Assembly (NCBI RefSeq): GCF_030161435.1
Contig: NZ_BSSV01000002.1
Coordinates: 248,001-312,000, forward strand
DNA length: 64,000 nt
DNA from: Thalassotalea loyana
GTDB taxonomy: Bacteria > Pseudomonadota > Gammaproteobacteria > Enterobacterales > Alteromonadaceae
Direction of reading: 5' to 3'
The translations under genes were made by a program, and so were the position numbers. Positions 38,045-47,722 of the stretch are shown piece after piece; the first letter of the stretch is position 1, and the number at the start of each line of letters is the position of its first letter. A model generated the notes under the pieces. It had not been told where the DNA came from. It was given only the letters and a program-made list of their open reading frames with translations, and searched no databases.

Positions 38045-38077
38045 ACGTTTACATTCGCTGTTTATATACTAGAAATA

Positions 38078-38458
38078 TTAGCCGCTTAAGATCACAAACG
38101 CACTCACAAGCGTGTTATCGTCAGCAAGAGAAATATGCCAACTATTAGCACCTAATGCTTTAGCTTTATCTAAGGCGACTCCCGTTAATGACAGAATTGG
38201 CGCACCACTAACCGTATTAGTAATCTCAAAATGCTGGAAAGATACGCCTTGTGCAATACCCGTTTGCAAAGCTTTTGAGGCGGCTTCTTTTGCCGCCCAA
38301 CGTTTCGCCAAGAATTGGCTTGGAAATGAGTGAGCTTGATAACGTTCAAGCTCCAGAGGTGTCAGTACACGTTTAGCAAGCTTGGCACGCATAGCACCTT
38401 TCATTTCGACGATACGCGTGCTATCTAATATGTCAGTACCAATACCAACGACAGACAT
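38078..38458 (-). CDS. acpS: Holo-[acyl-carrier-protein] synthase
   Basis: AcpS moves 4'-phosphopantetheine from CoA to acyl carrier protein. The 126-residue protein has the signatures GIGTDILDSTRI (magnesium-binding Asp near residue 8) and FLAKRWAAKEAASKAL with the catalytic Glu. Its start abuts the pdxJ stop. Confidence 0.96.
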   Translation of the reverse strand: MSVVGIGTDILDSTRIVEMKGAMRAKLAKRVLTPLELERYQAHSFPSQFLAKRWAAKEAASKALQTGIAQGVSFQHFEITNTVSGAPILSLTGVALDKAKALGANSWHISLADDNTLVSAFVILSG

Positions 38459-39189
38459 TAACTTCTCGCTTCAATCATCAGTCTTTTCATATCTCTAACG
38501 GCTTTCTCTAAGCCATCGATAGCGGCGCGAGCAATAATCGCATGACCAATGTTCAATTCAATAATATCTTCAATAGCCGCGATTGGTTTTACATTGAAAT
38601 AGTGCAAACCATGTCCAGCATTAACTTTAATACCTAAAGAGGTCGCGTATGCAACACCCTCTTTAATTTTCTCAAGTTCTGCTAATTGCTTTTCTTCGTC
38701 AGCTTCATCAGCATAATGACCAGTATGAATTTCAATAAATGGTGCGCCTGATTTTGCTGCTGCATCAATCTGATCTTTATCTGCATCGATAAATAAGCTC
38801 GTCAAAATGCCTTGTTCTGATAGTTGAGTTACCGCTTCAGTAATGCGGTCGAGTTGACCAACAACATCCAAGCCACCTTCGGTTGTTAGTTCCTCTCGCT
38901 TTTCTGGCACCAGGCAAACAAACGCAGGTTTAACCTCACACGCGATTGCCAACATTTCGTCGGTAACTGCCATCTCCAAGTTCATGCGAGTTTGAATGGT
39001 TTGTGCCATTACATATACGTCTCTATCTTGGATATGACGACGGTCTTCTCGTAAATGAATCGTAATACCGTCAGCACCGGCATGCTCGGCAACACTAGCC
39101 GCATGTGCTGGATCGGGATACGTCGTGCCACGTGCTTGTCGTAATGTCGCAATATGGTCAACATTGACGCCTAAATATATATCTTTCAT
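38458..39189 (-). CDS. pdxJ: Pyridoxine 5'-phosphate synthase
   Basis: PdxJ condenses 3-amino-2-oxopropyl phosphate with deoxyxylulose 5-phosphate to form PNP, a vitamin B6 step. The 243-residue barrel has [21 protein letters not shown] at the N-terminus, HLREDRRHI and EIHTGHYA. It overlaps recO by 4 bases. Confidence 0.97.
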   Translation of the reverse strand: MKDIYLGVNVDHIATLRQARGTTYPDPAHAASVAEHAGADGITIHLREDRRHIQDRDVYVMAQTIQTRMNLEMAVTDEMLAIACEVKPAFVCLVPEKREELTTEGGLDVVGQLDRITEAVTQLSEQGILTSLFIDADKDQIDAAAKSGAPFIEIHTGHYADEADEEKQLAELEKIKEGVAYATSLGIKVNAGHGLHYFNVKPIAAIEDIIELNIGHAIIARAAIDGLEKAVRDMKRLMIEARS

Positions 39190-39878
39190 TGCTTTTTATC
39201 TCTCGCCATAAATAGTTCACGGCTCTTTAAAGGTTTATGTCCTAACAAATGATTAAGCATTTGACGCATTAATATTTTATGTGTGTTCAAACTATTTGGA
39301 GTTGTGCTGTTCCCCACTGCAATTGCAAGTAAATCATCTCGTGTAAAGATGGGAAGTTTACTGCTGGGATTGGCCTCAACGAAGCCTTGCTCAACAATAA
39401 ATTGCCATTGTTCGTTCAATGAGTCACTCACTACGCTAAAATCTAAGCTAAAGCCTAGTTCATCAAGCAGCTGCATTTCAAATTTACGTAATATAGGCTC
39501 AATCGTATCACTTTTATCTAGGCAATCAATGGCTTGAGCATAATGTTCAAACAAGGTTTCACAAGGAATATTTTCAGGTAAGAGCTTGACCAAAAGTTCA
39601 TTAATATACAAGCCACTATAAAGTGAATTTCCGAGCAACATTTTATGTTGGTGAAGACTTTCTAATTGACTTGCTTTTTTCAGCTGATGACGACCAGACA
39701 ATTGTATAGTAAACCGAGAAAATGGTTGCAAAATCCCTTTTTTATTGGCTTTAAGCGAGTGCCCAGATGAGATTACGGCACTCACTTTTCCATCGTTTTG
39801 TGTAAGTAAATCGATGATTAATTGATGTTCTTTAAATGGGCGACTATGCAAAAGATAGGCTTGCTGAGTCTCTTGCAT
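39186..39878 (-). CDS. recO: DNA repair protein RecO
   Basis: RecO anneals single strands and loads RecA with RecR. ATG at 39878 is preferred over an upstream codon inside era because GGGG lies 5 bases before it; this gives 230 residues. The N-terminal OB fold ([21 protein letters not shown]) is followed by a helical part. The zinc-finger cysteines of some RecO proteins are absent. The start lies 2 bases beyond the era stop. Confidence 0.94.
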   Translation of the reverse strand: MQETQQAYLLHSRPFKEHQLIIDLLTQNDGKVSAVISSGHSLKANKKGILQPFSRFTIQLSGRHQLKKASQLESLHQHKMLLGNSLYSGLYINELLVKLLPENIPCETLFEHYAQAIDCLDKSDTIEPILRKFEMQLLDELGFSLDFSVVSDSLNEQWQFIVEQGFVEANPSSKLPIFTRDDLLAIAVGNSTTPNSLNTHKILMRQMLNHLLGHKPLKSRELFMARDKKQ

Positions 39879-39879
39879 A

Positions 39880-40791
39880 TTACCCCGAATAATCGTCGCC
39901 ATAGCCTAGGCTGCGCAAAGCACGTTCGTCATCTGCCCAACCTGATTTTACTTTTACCCATGTTTCTAAGAATACTTTACGATCGAATAACTCCTGCATA
40001 TCACGACGTGCTTCTTGACCAATCACTTTAAGTTTTTCGCCTTTATTGCCAATAATCATCCGCTTTTGACTGTTGCGCTCAACTAAGACCAACGCATTGA
40101 TATGCAATATTCCCTTTTCATCAACTTTAAATTGCTCTATTTCCACCGTCGTAGAATATGGCAATTCATCACCTGTAAAGCGCATGAGTTTTTCGCGCAT
40201 GATTTCAGACGCCATAAAACGACTTGAACGGTCCGTAATATAGTCTTCTGGGAACCACCAATCGCTCTCTGGTAATGCTTTAAAGCACTGCTCTTTAATC
40301 GCGTCAATGTTCTCACTCTTCTTAGCCGATATAGGGATAATTTCTTTGAACTCATACATGCTTGCAAGTTTTTGCAAATGAGGTAGCAACGCTTCTTTAT
40401 CTTGAACGTTATCCGTTTTATTAACCGCTAAAATAGTTGGTACATTGGCATTTTTGATTTTCTGTAAAACCATTTCATCATCTTGGGTCCAGTGAGTTCC
40501 CTCAACTAAGAAAATGACCAACTCTACCTCTGCGATAGAGCTACTCGCTGCACGGTTCATTAAGCGGTTAATCGCGCGTTTTTCTTCAACATGTAAACCC
40601 GGCGTGTCAACCAACACTGCTTGATATTCATCTTCAGTGAGAATCCCTAGAATACGATGGCGTGTTGTTTGTGGTTTACGTGAAGTAATACTTACCTTTT
40701 GGCCAAGTAAGTTGTTTAGCAAGGTAGACTTACCAACGTTTGGGCGACCTACAATCGCAATGAGTCCACAATGTGGTGCTTTATTTGTCAT
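39880..40791 (-). CDS. era: GTPase Era
   Basis: Era is an essential GTPase for 30S ribosome assembly. The 303-residue protein has G1 GRPNVGKS, G3 DTPG, G4 NKTD and the C-terminal KH domain with the [18 protein letters not shown] motif. It overlaps rnc by 11 bases, as in E. coli. Confidence 0.97.
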   Translation of the reverse strand: MTNKAPHCGLIAIVGRPNVGKSTLLNNLLGQKVSITSRKPQTTRHRILGILTEDEYQAVLVDTPGLHVEEKRAINRLMNRAASSSIAEVELVIFLVEGTHWTQDDEMVLQKIKNANVPTILAVNKTDNVQDKEALLPHLQKLASMYEFKEIIPISAKKSENIDAIKEQCFKALPESDWWFPEDYITDRSSRFMASEIMREKLMRFTGDELPYSTTVEIEQFKVDEKGILHINALVLVERNSQKRMIIGNKGEKLKVIGQEARRDMQELFDRKVFLETWVKVKSGWADDERALRSLGYGDDYSG

Positions 40792-41473
40792 TTTGTAATC
40801 TCTTCAAGACAAGCTCAGCAGCTGCTTGTTCGGCTTTGCGTCGGCTAGTGCCCTTAGTTATAACCTCATCAGATAGTATGTCTGTCGTACATTTTACAGT
40901 AAACGTTTGGTTATGGGACTTACCTTGAATATCAATCACTTCGTACTGTGGTAAAGCGATTTTTTTACCCTGTAGTAATTCTTGCAAACGGGTTTTTGGG
41001 TCTTTTTGAACACCCGGCTTGATCGTTTTTAAGTGATTATCAAACCACGATAAAATCAACGCTTTAACGGTATCAATATCGGAATCTAAGTATACCGCGC
41101 CAATAATTGCTTCGATAGCATCCTCTAGAATTGACTCTCGACGATGACCACCACTTTTCATCTCACCAGGACCGAGTACTAAATACTCTCCAAGCTTAAA
41201 GTCTTGAGCAAGTTTCGCTAACGTTACGCCACGCACGATACTTGAGCGCATACGCGTGAGATCACCTTCGCTGTGTTTTGGAAACTGTTGATAAAGCGCT
41301 TCAGCGATAACGAAACCTAAAATAGAGTCACCCAAAAATTCAAGGCGTTCGTTATGAACGCCCTTTGCACTTCGGTGAGTTAACGCCTGAACCAACAGCT
41401 CAGGATTGTTAAACTGATAATCAATTTGTTTAGACAGGCGATTTGCTGCTAATGGGTTGGTCTTGATGTTCAC
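40781..41473 (-). CDS. rnc: Ribonuclease III
   Basis: RNase III cuts double-stranded RNA, including rRNA precursors. The 230-residue protein has the signature [17 protein letters not shown] (about 43-59), the second acidic site [18 protein letters not shown] and a C-terminal dsRNA-binding domain (about 160-228). It overlaps lepB by 4 bases. Confidence 0.97.
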   Translation of the reverse strand: MNIKTNPLAANRLSKQIDYQFNNPELLVQALTHRSAKGVHNERLEFLGDSILGFVIAEALYQQFPKHSEGDLTRMRSSIVRGVTLAKLAQDFKLGEYLVLGPGEMKSGGHRRESILEDAIEAIIGAVYLDSDIDTVKALILSWFDNHLKTIKPGVQKDPKTRLQELLQGKKIALPQYEVIDIQGKSHNQTFTVKCTTDILSDEVITKGTSRRKAEQAAAELVLKRLQNDK

Positions 41474-42390
41474 CCAATACCACCTAATCTTTCAAATCTG
41501 ATGCCTGTTGGAATCCATGTTGGTAAGAAGTCTTCTTCTGTGCGCTCAAAATCAAAACTCATCCAAATAAAGACCGCTTTACCTACAAGATTTTCTTCAG
41601 GTACAAAGCCCCAAAAACGACCATCTAAGGAGTTATCTCGGTTGTCACCAATGGCAAAATAATGACCTTTAGGAACAACAAACTCATCTGCTTGCGTACC
41701 AGTTTGTTGGAAGTAATGCGGTACACGCGGACGCAAGTTTTCATTCACTAAAATCTCGTGCGTTACGTCACCAAGCTGCTCTGCATAACGTGTTAGTTCA
41801 TTAAAGCCATCTGAATATGTCCCGCGCTCAACAAACTCCAAAGGCATTTGCTCAAAGTTTGGACACTCTTTATCGTCAGCCTGACAAGCCTTTTTAATGT
41901 ATAAGACCTTATCGCGGTAGATAATACGATCACCAGGTAAACCAACCACACGCTTAATATAATCAAGATTTGGGTTTACCGGATACTTGAACACCACTAT
42001 GTCGCCACGCTCCGGCAAATTATTCTCGTAGAATTTTTTGCGAGCAACTGGATCACGTAACCCATATTCATATTTATTAACTAAGATGAAGTCACCATCC
42101 AATAATGTCGGCATCATTGAGTCTGACGGAATCTGAAAGGGCTCATATAAAAATGAACGAAGGATCATGACAAACGCAATCACAGGGAATATTTGTACTG
42201 AGGTATCTACAAATCCACTAGGCGCTAAAATACCTTCAACAACGTCTTCCGGTAATTCACCTTCACATTGTGACTGTGCGCTCTCAAGCTTTTCTTGGCG
42301 CTGCGGCGCTAAATAAAACTTGTTGGCAAGCCAAACGATGCCTGTAAATACAGTGATTGCAACTAAAAATATAGAAAAATAAGCAGCCAT
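41470..42390 (-). CDS. lepB: Signal peptidase I
   Basis: LepB cleaves secretory signal peptides at the outer face of the inner membrane. The 306-residue protein has two N-terminal helices (about 3-22 and 65-85). The catalytic serine lies in [10 protein letters not shown] and the lysine in [28 protein letters not shown] is box E. It lies 5 bases after lepA. Confidence 0.97.
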   Translation of the reverse strand: MAAYFSIFLVAITVFTGIVWLANKFYLAPQRQEKLESAQSQCEGELPEDVVEGILAPSGFVDTSVQIFPVIAFVMILRSFLYEPFQIPSDSMMPTLLDGDFILVNKYEYGLRDPVARKKFYENNLPERGDIVVFKYPVNPNLDYIKRVVGLPGDRIIYRDKVLYIKKACQADDKECPNFEQMPLEFVERGTYSDGFNELTRYAEQLGDVTHEILVNENLRPRVPHYFQQTGTQADEFVVPKGHYFAIGDNRDNSLDGRFWGFVPEENLVGKAVFIWMSFDFERTEEDFLPTWIPTGIRFERLGGIG

Positions 42391-42395
42391 AGACT

Positions 42396-44186
42396 CTAGT
42401 TATCCATCTTAAGTACAGCTAAAAACGCTTCTTGAGGAACTTCCACGTTACCCAATTGCTTCATGCGTTTTTTACCTTCTTTTTGCTTCTGAAGAAGCTT
42501 CTTCTTACGACTTACATCACCACCGTAACATTTAGCTGTTACGTTTTTACGCATTTGTTTAACGGTTGTACGGGCAATAACATTGTTACCAATAGCCGCT
42601 TGTATCGCGATATCAAACATTTGACGGTGAATAAGCTCTTTTAACTTTTCTACTAAGCTACGCCCACGTGCAACAGAGTTTGTTCTGTGTGTGATCATCG
42701 CTAATGCATCTACGCGATCGCCATTAATCATGACATCTACACGCACCATATCTGCCGCTTGGAAACGAACAAAGTGGTAATCAAGTGAGGCATAACCACG
42801 AGAAGTAGACTTAAGCTTATCGAAGAAGTCCATGACAACTTCAGCCATAGGAATTTCGTAAGTTACCGCGACTTGGTTACCGTGGTAAACGATATCTTTT
42901 TGTACACCACGCTTTTCAATACACAGAGTAATTACATTACCTAAATGCTCTTGCGGCACTAAGATATTGGCTTGAACGATCGGCTCACGAATTTCGTCAA
43001 TGTTGTTGATTGGTGGTAGTTCACTTGGGTTATCAACCATCAAAGTCGTGCCATCAGTACAAGCGACTTCATAGTTTACCGTTGGTGCTGTAGTAATTAA
43101 GTCAAGGTCATATTCACGGGCAAGACGCTCTTGAATAATTTCCATGTGAAGCATACCAAGGAAACCAATACGGAAACCAAAACCAAGTGCTGATGAATTT
43201 TCAGGTTCGAAGAATAATGACGCATCGTTAAGGCTCAACTTATTCAATGCATCGCGGAAGTTTTCATAGTCATCAGAACTAATTGGGAAAATACCTGCGT
43301 ATACTTGCGGTTGCACTTTCTTAAAACCAGGTAATGCTTCTTCAGCTTCTTTCTTAGAAATTGTGATGGTATCACCAACTGGTGCACCGTGAATCTCTTT
43401 GATACCCGCAATGATGAAACCTACTTCACCTGTTTTTAAAATATCCGTTTCCGTTTGCTTCGGCGTGAAAATACCGACTTTATCGATAATATGCGTTTGA
43501 CCCGTCGACATAACAAGCATCTTATCGCCTTTGCGCACTTCGCCGTTCATGACACGCACAAGTGAAACAACACCTTGGTAGTTATCAAACCAAGAATCGA
43601 TAATTAATGCTTGTAGATTGGCATCAGGATCACCTTCAGGTGCAGGAATATTTTCAACAATACATTCAAGTACATCTTCTATGCCGATACCTGTTTTTGC
43701 CGAACATGCGACGGCACCTGTTGCATCAATACCGATAATATCTTCAATTTCTTCTGAGACACGGTCTGGATCTGCTTGAGGTAAGTCAATTTTGTTTAGA
43801 ATTGGCAATACTTCAAGGTCCATTTCAATAGCGGTGTAACAGTTCGCTACCGTTTGCGCTTCAACGCCTTGACCTGCGTCAACAACAAGTAATGCACCTT
43901 CACACGATGCTAAAGAACGTGAAACTTCATATGAGAAGTCAACGTGACCAGGCGTGTCGATGAAGTTTAACTGGTAAGTTTCACCGTCTTTAGCTTTGTA
44001 GTCTAAGGTAACACTTTGTGCTTTGATAGTAATGCCACGTTCGCGTTCGAGATCCATAGAATCAAGAACTTGAGCTTCCATTTCACGATCTGATAGACCA
44101 CCACAGTGCTGAATCAAACGGTCTGATAGCGTTGATTTACCATGGTCAATGTGGGCTATAATGCTAAAGTTTCTTATGTGCTTCAT
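42396..44186 (-). CDS. lepA: Elongation factor 4 (LepA)
   Basis: LepA is a ribosomal GTPase. The open frame extends to 44267, but ATG at 44186 begins [20 protein letters not shown], the canonical start, giving 596 residues (E. coli 599). The upstream 27 codons come largely from the candidate phage end. Motifs include [23 protein letters not shown] and the LepA C-terminal [15 protein letters not shown]. It heads the lepA-acpS operon, and prophage DNA lies immediately upstream in place of its usual leader. Confidence 0.97.
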   Translation of the reverse strand: MKHIRNFSIIAHIDHGKSTLSDRLIQHCGGLSDREMEAQVLDSMDLERERGITIKAQSVTLDYKAKDGETYQLNFIDTPGHVDFSYEVSRSLASCEGALLVVDAGQGVEAQTVANCYTAIEMDLEVLPILNKIDLPQADPDRVSEEIEDIIGIDATGAVACSAKTGIGIEDVLECIVENIPAPEGDPDANLQALIIDSWFDNYQGVVSLVRVMNGEVRKGDKMLVMSTGQTHIIDKVGIFTPKQTETDILKTGEVGFIIAGIKEIHGAPVGDTITISKKEAEEALPGFKKVQPQVYAGIFPISSDDYENFRDALNKLSLNDASLFFEPENSSALGFGFRIGFLGMLHMEIIQERLAREYDLDLITTAPTVNYEVACTDGTTLMVDNPSELPPINNIDEIREPIVQANILVPQEHLGNVITLCIEKRGVQKDIVYHGNQVAVTYEIPMAEVVMDFFDKLKSTSRGYASLDYHFVRFQAADMVRVDVMINGDRVDALAMITHRTNSVARGRSLVEKLKELIHRQMFDIAIQAAIGNNVIARTTVKQMRKNVTAKCYGGDVSRKKKLLQKQKEGKKRMKQLGNVEVPQEAFLAVLKMDN

Positions 44187-44228
44187 TTTACTAAATATTT
44201 TTCTCTTAGCCTCGACAAGATCAAAAAA

Positions 44229-44257
44229 TTTGTACTTGTTTTTGTACTTGTTTGCAA
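44229..44257 (-). promoter_or_regulatory. Possible outward promoter at the phage end facing lepA
   Basis: On the minus strand TTGCAA (44257-44252), a 17-base spacer, and TACAAA (44234-44229) form a sigma70-like pair, each four of six to consensus. The -10 straddles the proposed phage/host boundary. It would drive lepA. The match is modest and the region AT-rich. Confidence 0.2.
44231..44252. repeat. Candidate transposable-phage terminus with tandem repeats
   Basis: TGTACTTGTT occurs twice, at 44231-44240 and 44243-44252, with a 12-base period. The first copy begins with TG, the terminal dinucleotide of Mu-type elements. Tandem transposase sites near an end are typical of such phages. The flanking 5-base target duplication cannot be tested because the other end is outside the window. 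Confidence 0.4.
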
Positions 44258-44362
44258 AAGTCATCACTTAGATTGACGATCTTTTTTAATCCGTTATCAA
44301 GGGTTAACAAATTGTCTAAAGTTGGCGGATTTTAGCATTTAGAAGCGCTAAGGCGCTAGCTT

Positions 44363-44650
44363 TTAATTGTTATGATTTATGTAGCGCTGATAATCGCCGA
44401 CGGTTAACTCTTTGGCGTGGAATAACTCAAGCTGCCTTAGTCGCTCTTGAACGAGTTTAGCTTCGGCCTTGGTTTCTTGTGACATTTTACTCTGATTCGT
44501 TTTTATATCGGTAATATCTTCTTTTAACGCGACCATTTTAACATCTAATGCGCTAACGGTTCCGATAACTGAAATAACGCCAACTACCAGGCCGCTTGCT
44601 ATATTTTTTAAAATGTCTGTTGCGTCGCTCATAAAAGATAATTTTTTCAT
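44363..44650 (-). CDS. Phage membrane protein with coiled coil, possible holin or accessory gene
   Basis: The 95-residue protein (or 89 from ATG at 44632) has one hydrophobic helix (about 15-37, SGLVVGVISVIGTVSALDV). A charged coiled coil (about 38-80) with heptad-like KEDITDIKTNQSKM and QERLRQLELF follows. The shape resembles small phage holin/XhlA-like proteins, but no family match is claimed. It lies beyond a terminator from the tail genes and next to the phage end, the usual place for an independently expressed accessory gene. No good ribosome site is seen. Confidence 0.6.
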   Translation of the reverse strand: MKKLSFMSDATDILKNIASGLVVGVISVIGTVSALDVKMVALKEDITDIKTNQSKMSQETKAEAKLVQERLRQLELFHAKELTVGDYQRYINHNN

Positions 44651-44655
44651 ATATA

Positions 44656-44693
44656 AAAAGTTAAGCTAACTATAAAGAGTTGGCCTAACTTTT
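44656..44693 (-). terminator. Long terminator hairpin after the tail operon
   Basis: Two 16-base arms (44656-44671 and 44678-44693) pair with only two non-canonical positions around a 6-base loop. On the minus strand the stem is followed by TTTTTATAT. It separates the tail genes from the last phage gene. Confidence 0.7.
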
Positions 44694-44694
44694 C

Positions 44695-44716
44695 TTTAGG
44701 TGTGTTTTTGCACCTG
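44695..44716. repeat. TTTAGGTGTGTTTTTGCAC motif, copy 1
   Basis: This 19-base sequence (44695-44713) is identical to 62462-62480, 18 kb away. AGGTG and CACCT can pair around TGTTTTTG. The related TGTTTTTGTACTTG lies at the phage end (44237-44250). All copies are intergenic, so a phage protein binding site or regulatory hairpin is plausible. Confidence 0.55.
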
Positions 44717-44717
44717 G

Positions 44718-45056
44718 TTAAATGTTTGCGTTAACTGCATTAATAGATACCTTTGCACCGGCTAACGTCGGGTGAATGATCACCTGTCCGTTAGTGTGCA
44801 GCGGATCAAATACCGTTAACGATAGTGATTGCTGCCGAGCAGCTGCCGCCAATACTTGACCGAGTTTAAACACGATGCGGCCGCCGTTGAAAAATTCAAC
44901 TTGGCCATTTTCCGAGCTAAACGGGATCCCTTGAACTGAGCCTTCCATTTTTGTAACGCCCATTTCAATAAAATTAAGGGGATCCCCTGTTCTAGCATTG
45001 CTGACAATTAACTCGTTTTCGTTGTCGGTACCAATAAAAACCGTTTCAATTATCAT
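44718..45056 (-). CDS. Phage tail-region protein, 112 aa
   Basis: The protein is mainly beta by appearance: IETVFIGTDNENELIVSN, GDPLNFIEMGVTKMEG, NGGRIVFKLGQ. No signal or membrane segment is seen. Its place after the fibre-like genes suggests a virion or fibre accessory part. The function is not recognised. Confidence 0.65.
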   Translation of the reverse strand: MIIETVFIGTDNENELIVSNARTGDPLNFIEMGVTKMEGSVQGIPFSSENGQVEFFNGGRIVFKLGQVLAAAARQQSLSLTVFDPLHTNGQVIIHPTLAGAKVSINAVNANI

Positions 45057-45067
45057 GCGTCACCTTT

Positions 45068-45436
45068 CTAGGTCGGATCGTTAAACTCAATATCAGCTTG
45101 CGGACAGTCGACCTTGTCCCCAGCATCTAAGTTTTTTTGTGTACCGGTGCCAATATATAAAATCTTGGTGCCGGTATCGTCGACAATCGCGTAATGGTTA
45201 AACTGGCCTGCATTATCGACATTCACCGTCGAGACGGCTTGTAATGTCCCTTTGCGACCTGACGCGTCGCCGTTAGCTTTTGTTATTGTTGGCACATACT
45301 CAGCGATAATGTTCGCGGGTGTTGTGACGGTTGCGTAAACAGTCGAATACACGTTAAAGCAGATAACGCGATCCGCTTCTGCGATAATTTTGTCGATTGG
45401 TGCGTCTAAAACGTCGTCATGAACAAATTTAGGCAT
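45068..45436 (-). CDS. Phage tail-region protein, 122 aa
   Basis: The protein has FVHDDVLDAPIDKIIAEADR at its N-terminus, then a Thr/Val-rich beta region ending in DCPQADIEFNDPT. It lies 12 bases upstream of the 112-residue gene and 17 bases downstream of the repeat protein, in one transcription unit. The function is not recognised; a small structural or fibre-associated protein is likely. Confidence 0.65.
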   Translation of the reverse strand: MPKFVHDDVLDAPIDKIIAEADRVICFNVYSTVYATVTTPANIIAEYVPTITKANGDASGRKGTLQAVSTVNVDNAGQFNHYAIVDDTGTKILYIGTGTQKNLDAGDKVDCPQADIEFNDPT

Positions 45437-45452
45437 GGTTATTACTCCAGGG

Positions 45453-47009
45453 TTATGAGCCTTTGGCTACTGTAAATTGTGGTGTGTTACTCGCTATATG
45501 GTATTTAAGCGTTGCGCTAATAATGTTTAAGGATCCGGCGATAATGTCCGGCATTGACTCTAACAGCATGGTCAGCGATTCAATGTCACAAACGACGGTT
45601 AAGTCATCAAACGATAACGCGGTATATCGGGTTAATGCGATGTGCTCGACTTCTGAGCTAACGGTCGGCTCGTCAAACTGTAATGACGCTTTACGTACCA
45701 AGGTTATATTGTCGATGTCGCAGCCGACGCTAACACTGTTAAATTGCAGCGCTTTATTGCCGCTCAAATTCATATTGTCAATGGTGCTAGCTATCGATAA
45801 ATCGTGATACTGCAATGTTGCATTGCGTGATAGTGTTAAGCTTTCAATTGAGCAGCCAACGTTAACACTGTTAAATTGCAGTACTTTATTTCCTGTGGTC
45901 GATAACTCCATGTTATCGATTGTCGAATTAATAATAAGCTCGTCAAAAATTAACGCTGAATACCTGGTTAATGCCAGGTTATCAATTTGGGATCCGATAG
46001 CTATATCATTGAATAAAAGTGACGAGTATTTAATAACACTCATATTGTCGATTTGGGATCCGACAAAAACGTCGTCAAATGCTAAAGTCGATTTTCTTAC
46101 CAGGCTGAAATTATCGATTGTTGATTGGATCGTTAAATCATTAAACCCGATGTTTGTAATGCGGGTTAGTTGAATTGATTCAATCGAGCACGCAATATTG
46201 ATTTTGTTATAAATTAGTTGGTGCGTTTGGCTTGCGGCCGCCTCAAAAAAAGCCCCAATGTTTAAGGCGTGTAATGACGATGTTAGCTTGACTCTATAAT
46301 CGCCGTTATCAGGATCGACGAGCTCTGTTTTTGTGTAGCCTGTGTGTACGCCTGACGCATCACCAGAAGCTGAATTAGTGTTACTTTCAGGGAAATTGTT
46401 AAAATCACCATTAACACCACCTGTCGCAAATACTTTATTTGATGTGTGAGCGTTCGAGCCTAACAGTCCTCGATTTAGATAGTTAATTATTGTTACGTTT
46501 TCTAGTGTGCCGGCATAATCAGCATATCTAAAATCAAGGCCGTCTTTACAGTTGTTAGCATCAATAACAATATTTCTGACATGAACATTGTTTGATTGAC
46601 AGTCAATTCTAAATATACCGTATTGCCCGTCGGGAACATCGGAAGAACAGAATAATCGGTCAAATGTGCCGACGGTCATGTTTAAGCTTATAACTAACGA
46701 TCTATTCCAAACGCTGTTTGATGAACAGTGTAAATCATAAACTTCGGTATTGTCTGCGCCTACTGTCAGCGTGATAACTTTAGCAAGCAGATCGCCGTTA
46801 GCACCGTTATAAGTCACGCTATCGGTGTATATTTTAGCACCATGAACCGCTGAACCGCTAATGTCGACAACGGCGCCAAGGTAACCTTTACATTGCGCCT
46901 CAATAGCCGAGCCATAATCGACTCCAGATTCAGCCGCCCACCATAACGCTAGCGTGGCGTAATCTTCCGAACCGCCCCAGCCGTCGCCCACCTTAGCTAG
47001 TCTAGGCAT
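45453..47009 (-). CDS. Beta-helix-like phage protein with ten 22-residue repeats
   Basis: The 518-residue protein has an N-terminal part (about 1-250) resembling a parallel beta-helix, with NVHVRNIVIDANNC and LENVTIINYLNRG. The C-terminal part (267-488) is ten tandem repeats of about 22 residues with consensus F-[ND]-D-h-x-h-x-S-x-I-D-N-h-x-L. From memory, similar short repeats occur in tail-associated proteins of other marine phages. A receptor-contacting or appendage role is plausible. It overlaps nothing and lies one base from its upstream neighbour. Confidence 0.75.
   Translation of the reverse strand: MPRLAKVGDGWGGSEDYATLALWWAAESGVDYGSAIEAQCKGYLGAVVDISGSAVHGAKIYTDSVTYNGANGDLLAKVITLTVGADNTEVYDLHCSSNSVWNRSLVISLNMTVGTFDRLFCSSDVPDGQYGIFRIDCQSNNVHVRNIVIDANNCKDGLDFRYADYAGTLENVTIINYLNRGLLGSNAHTSNKVFATGGVNGDFNNFPESNTNSASGDASGVHTGYTKTELVDPDNGDYRVKLTSSLHALNIGAFFEAAASQTHQLIYNKINIACSIESIQLTRITNIGFNDLTIQSTIDNFSLVRKSTLAFDDVFVGSQIDNMSVIKYSSLLFNDIAIGSQIDNLALTRYSALIFDELIINSTIDNMELSTTGNKVLQFNSVNVGCSIESLTLSRNATLQYHDLSIASTIDNMNLSGNKALQFNSVSVGCDIDNITLVRKASLQFDEPTVSSEVEHIALTRYTALSFDDLTVVCDIESLTMLLESMPDIIAGSLNIISATLKYHIASNTPQFTVAKGS
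45546..46211 (-). repeat. Ten tandem 22-codon repeats
   Basis: Each unit follows the pattern F-N/D-D-hydrophobic-x-hydrophobic-x-S/C-x-I-D/E-N/S-hydrophobic-x-L-x-R-x-x-x-L-x. Nine units are 22 residues or so, and one is 24. Even and odd units tend to alternate S-x-IDN with C-x-IES. DNA identity between units is partial, so they are old or under selection for variation. Confidence 0.85.
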
Positions 47010-47312
47010 TTACTTTATCTCCACATAGTTAAGCAAAGTTGCCTCGTCAACTTCTACTATGCCTTGTGATAACAATTCTTGATAAAACGGATCTTGAACA
47101 TCTGGTGTCCGTAGCTTTTTTGCTCCGCCAAGTAACTCGGCTTCTAAGTCTTCCGATAAATCCGTCACGCAAACCCTAACAAACGTTTTACCAACGATTA
47201 CAACTTCTTTACCTTCGAATTGCTCAATAGGTATAGAGTCGATTACTTCGCCTATATATTTGTTAATGGTAGGCTTATCTTCTCGAAGAATAATTAACTT
47301 GCGAGCAGTCAT
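47010..47312 (-). CDS. Phage tail-region protein, 100 aa
   Basis: The small, acidic protein starts MTARKLIILREDKPTINKYIGEV and contains KEVVIVGKTFVRVCVTD. There is no signal or membrane helix. It starts 1 base after the upstream stop and ends 1 base before the repeat protein. Function unknown; the tight packing suggests a tail or fibre-assembly role. Confidence 0.65.
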   Translation of the reverse strand: MTARKLIILREDKPTINKYIGEVIDSIPIEQFEGKEVVIVGKTFVRVCVTDLSEDLEAELLGGAKKLRTPDVQDPFYQELLSQGIVEVDEATLLNYVEIK

Positions 47313-47645
47313 TTAAACTAAGCCTTTTTTTAATTCATAAATATAGGCGCGATGGCAATGATCCCACTGTCGCTCGAAGGGATAAGCTAATAAATCTATG
47401 ATATAAGCCTGGTATTGGTAACGGCGCTTTGTGAAAGCGTGCTCGCCCGTCCAGCCGCTAATCGTTCGATACCTGGTACCATGCGCAGCTGAGCAAATGA
47501 CAATATCAATAGACAGCCAGAAATTTTGCCCCCAGCGAGAAAAAATCGTTGTCGGGATAGTAAAGAAATACGCGGCAATGAGTGGCAAGCCTACTAAGAC
47601 ATAGGCTAAAAGTGTTCTTATTGTTTTAAGTAATGAAAGCAGCAT
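47313..47645 (-). CDS. Phage membrane protein with HCHRAY motif, possible lysis gene
   Basis: The 110-residue protein has hydrophobic segments at about 3-30 and 42-54. The C-terminus carries TISGWTGEHAFTKRRYQYQAYIIDLLAYPFERQWDHCHRAY. The conserved R/T-x-S...HC pattern resembles a small phage protein seen in many tailed phages, without a proven function. Its ribosome site (AAGG, 7 bases before ATG) lies inside a perfect 13-bp hairpin, so translation should be restrained. Confidence 0.65.
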   Translation of the reverse strand: MLLSLLKTIRTLLAYVLVGLPLIAAYFFTIPTTIFSRWGQNFWLSIDIVICSAAHGTRYRTISGWTGEHAFTKRRYQYQAYIIDLLAYPFERQWDHCHRAYIYELKKGLV

Positions 47646-47646
47646 A

Positions 47647-47682
47647 AATAAGCCTTAACAGTCAGATAAGTTAAGGCTTATT
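47647..47682 (-). promoter_or_regulatory. Hairpin covering a ribosome binding site
   Basis: AATAAGCCTTAAC (47647-47659) and GTTAAGGCTTATT (47670-47682) form a perfect 13-bp stem with a 10-base loop. On the minus strand the 3' arm contains the AAGG site of the next gene, and the ATG at 47645 starts one base beyond the stem. It may be a translational lock or an RNase III target. The weak T-run makes it a poor terminator. Confidence 0.6.
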
Positions 47683-47722
47683 GAAGTAAAATCGAAAGTT
47701 AAATATTACTAGCGTTTTTGCA

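Noticed and set aside
44187-44267. Extended lepA start
   Set aside because: Those codons read mostly phage-end DNA, and MKHIRNFS at 44186 matches the known N-terminus.
45463-46173. Plus-strand frames opposite the 22-residue repeats
   Set aside because: Repeated DNA gives long open frames on both strands; only the minus frame has the regular IDN/IES pattern.
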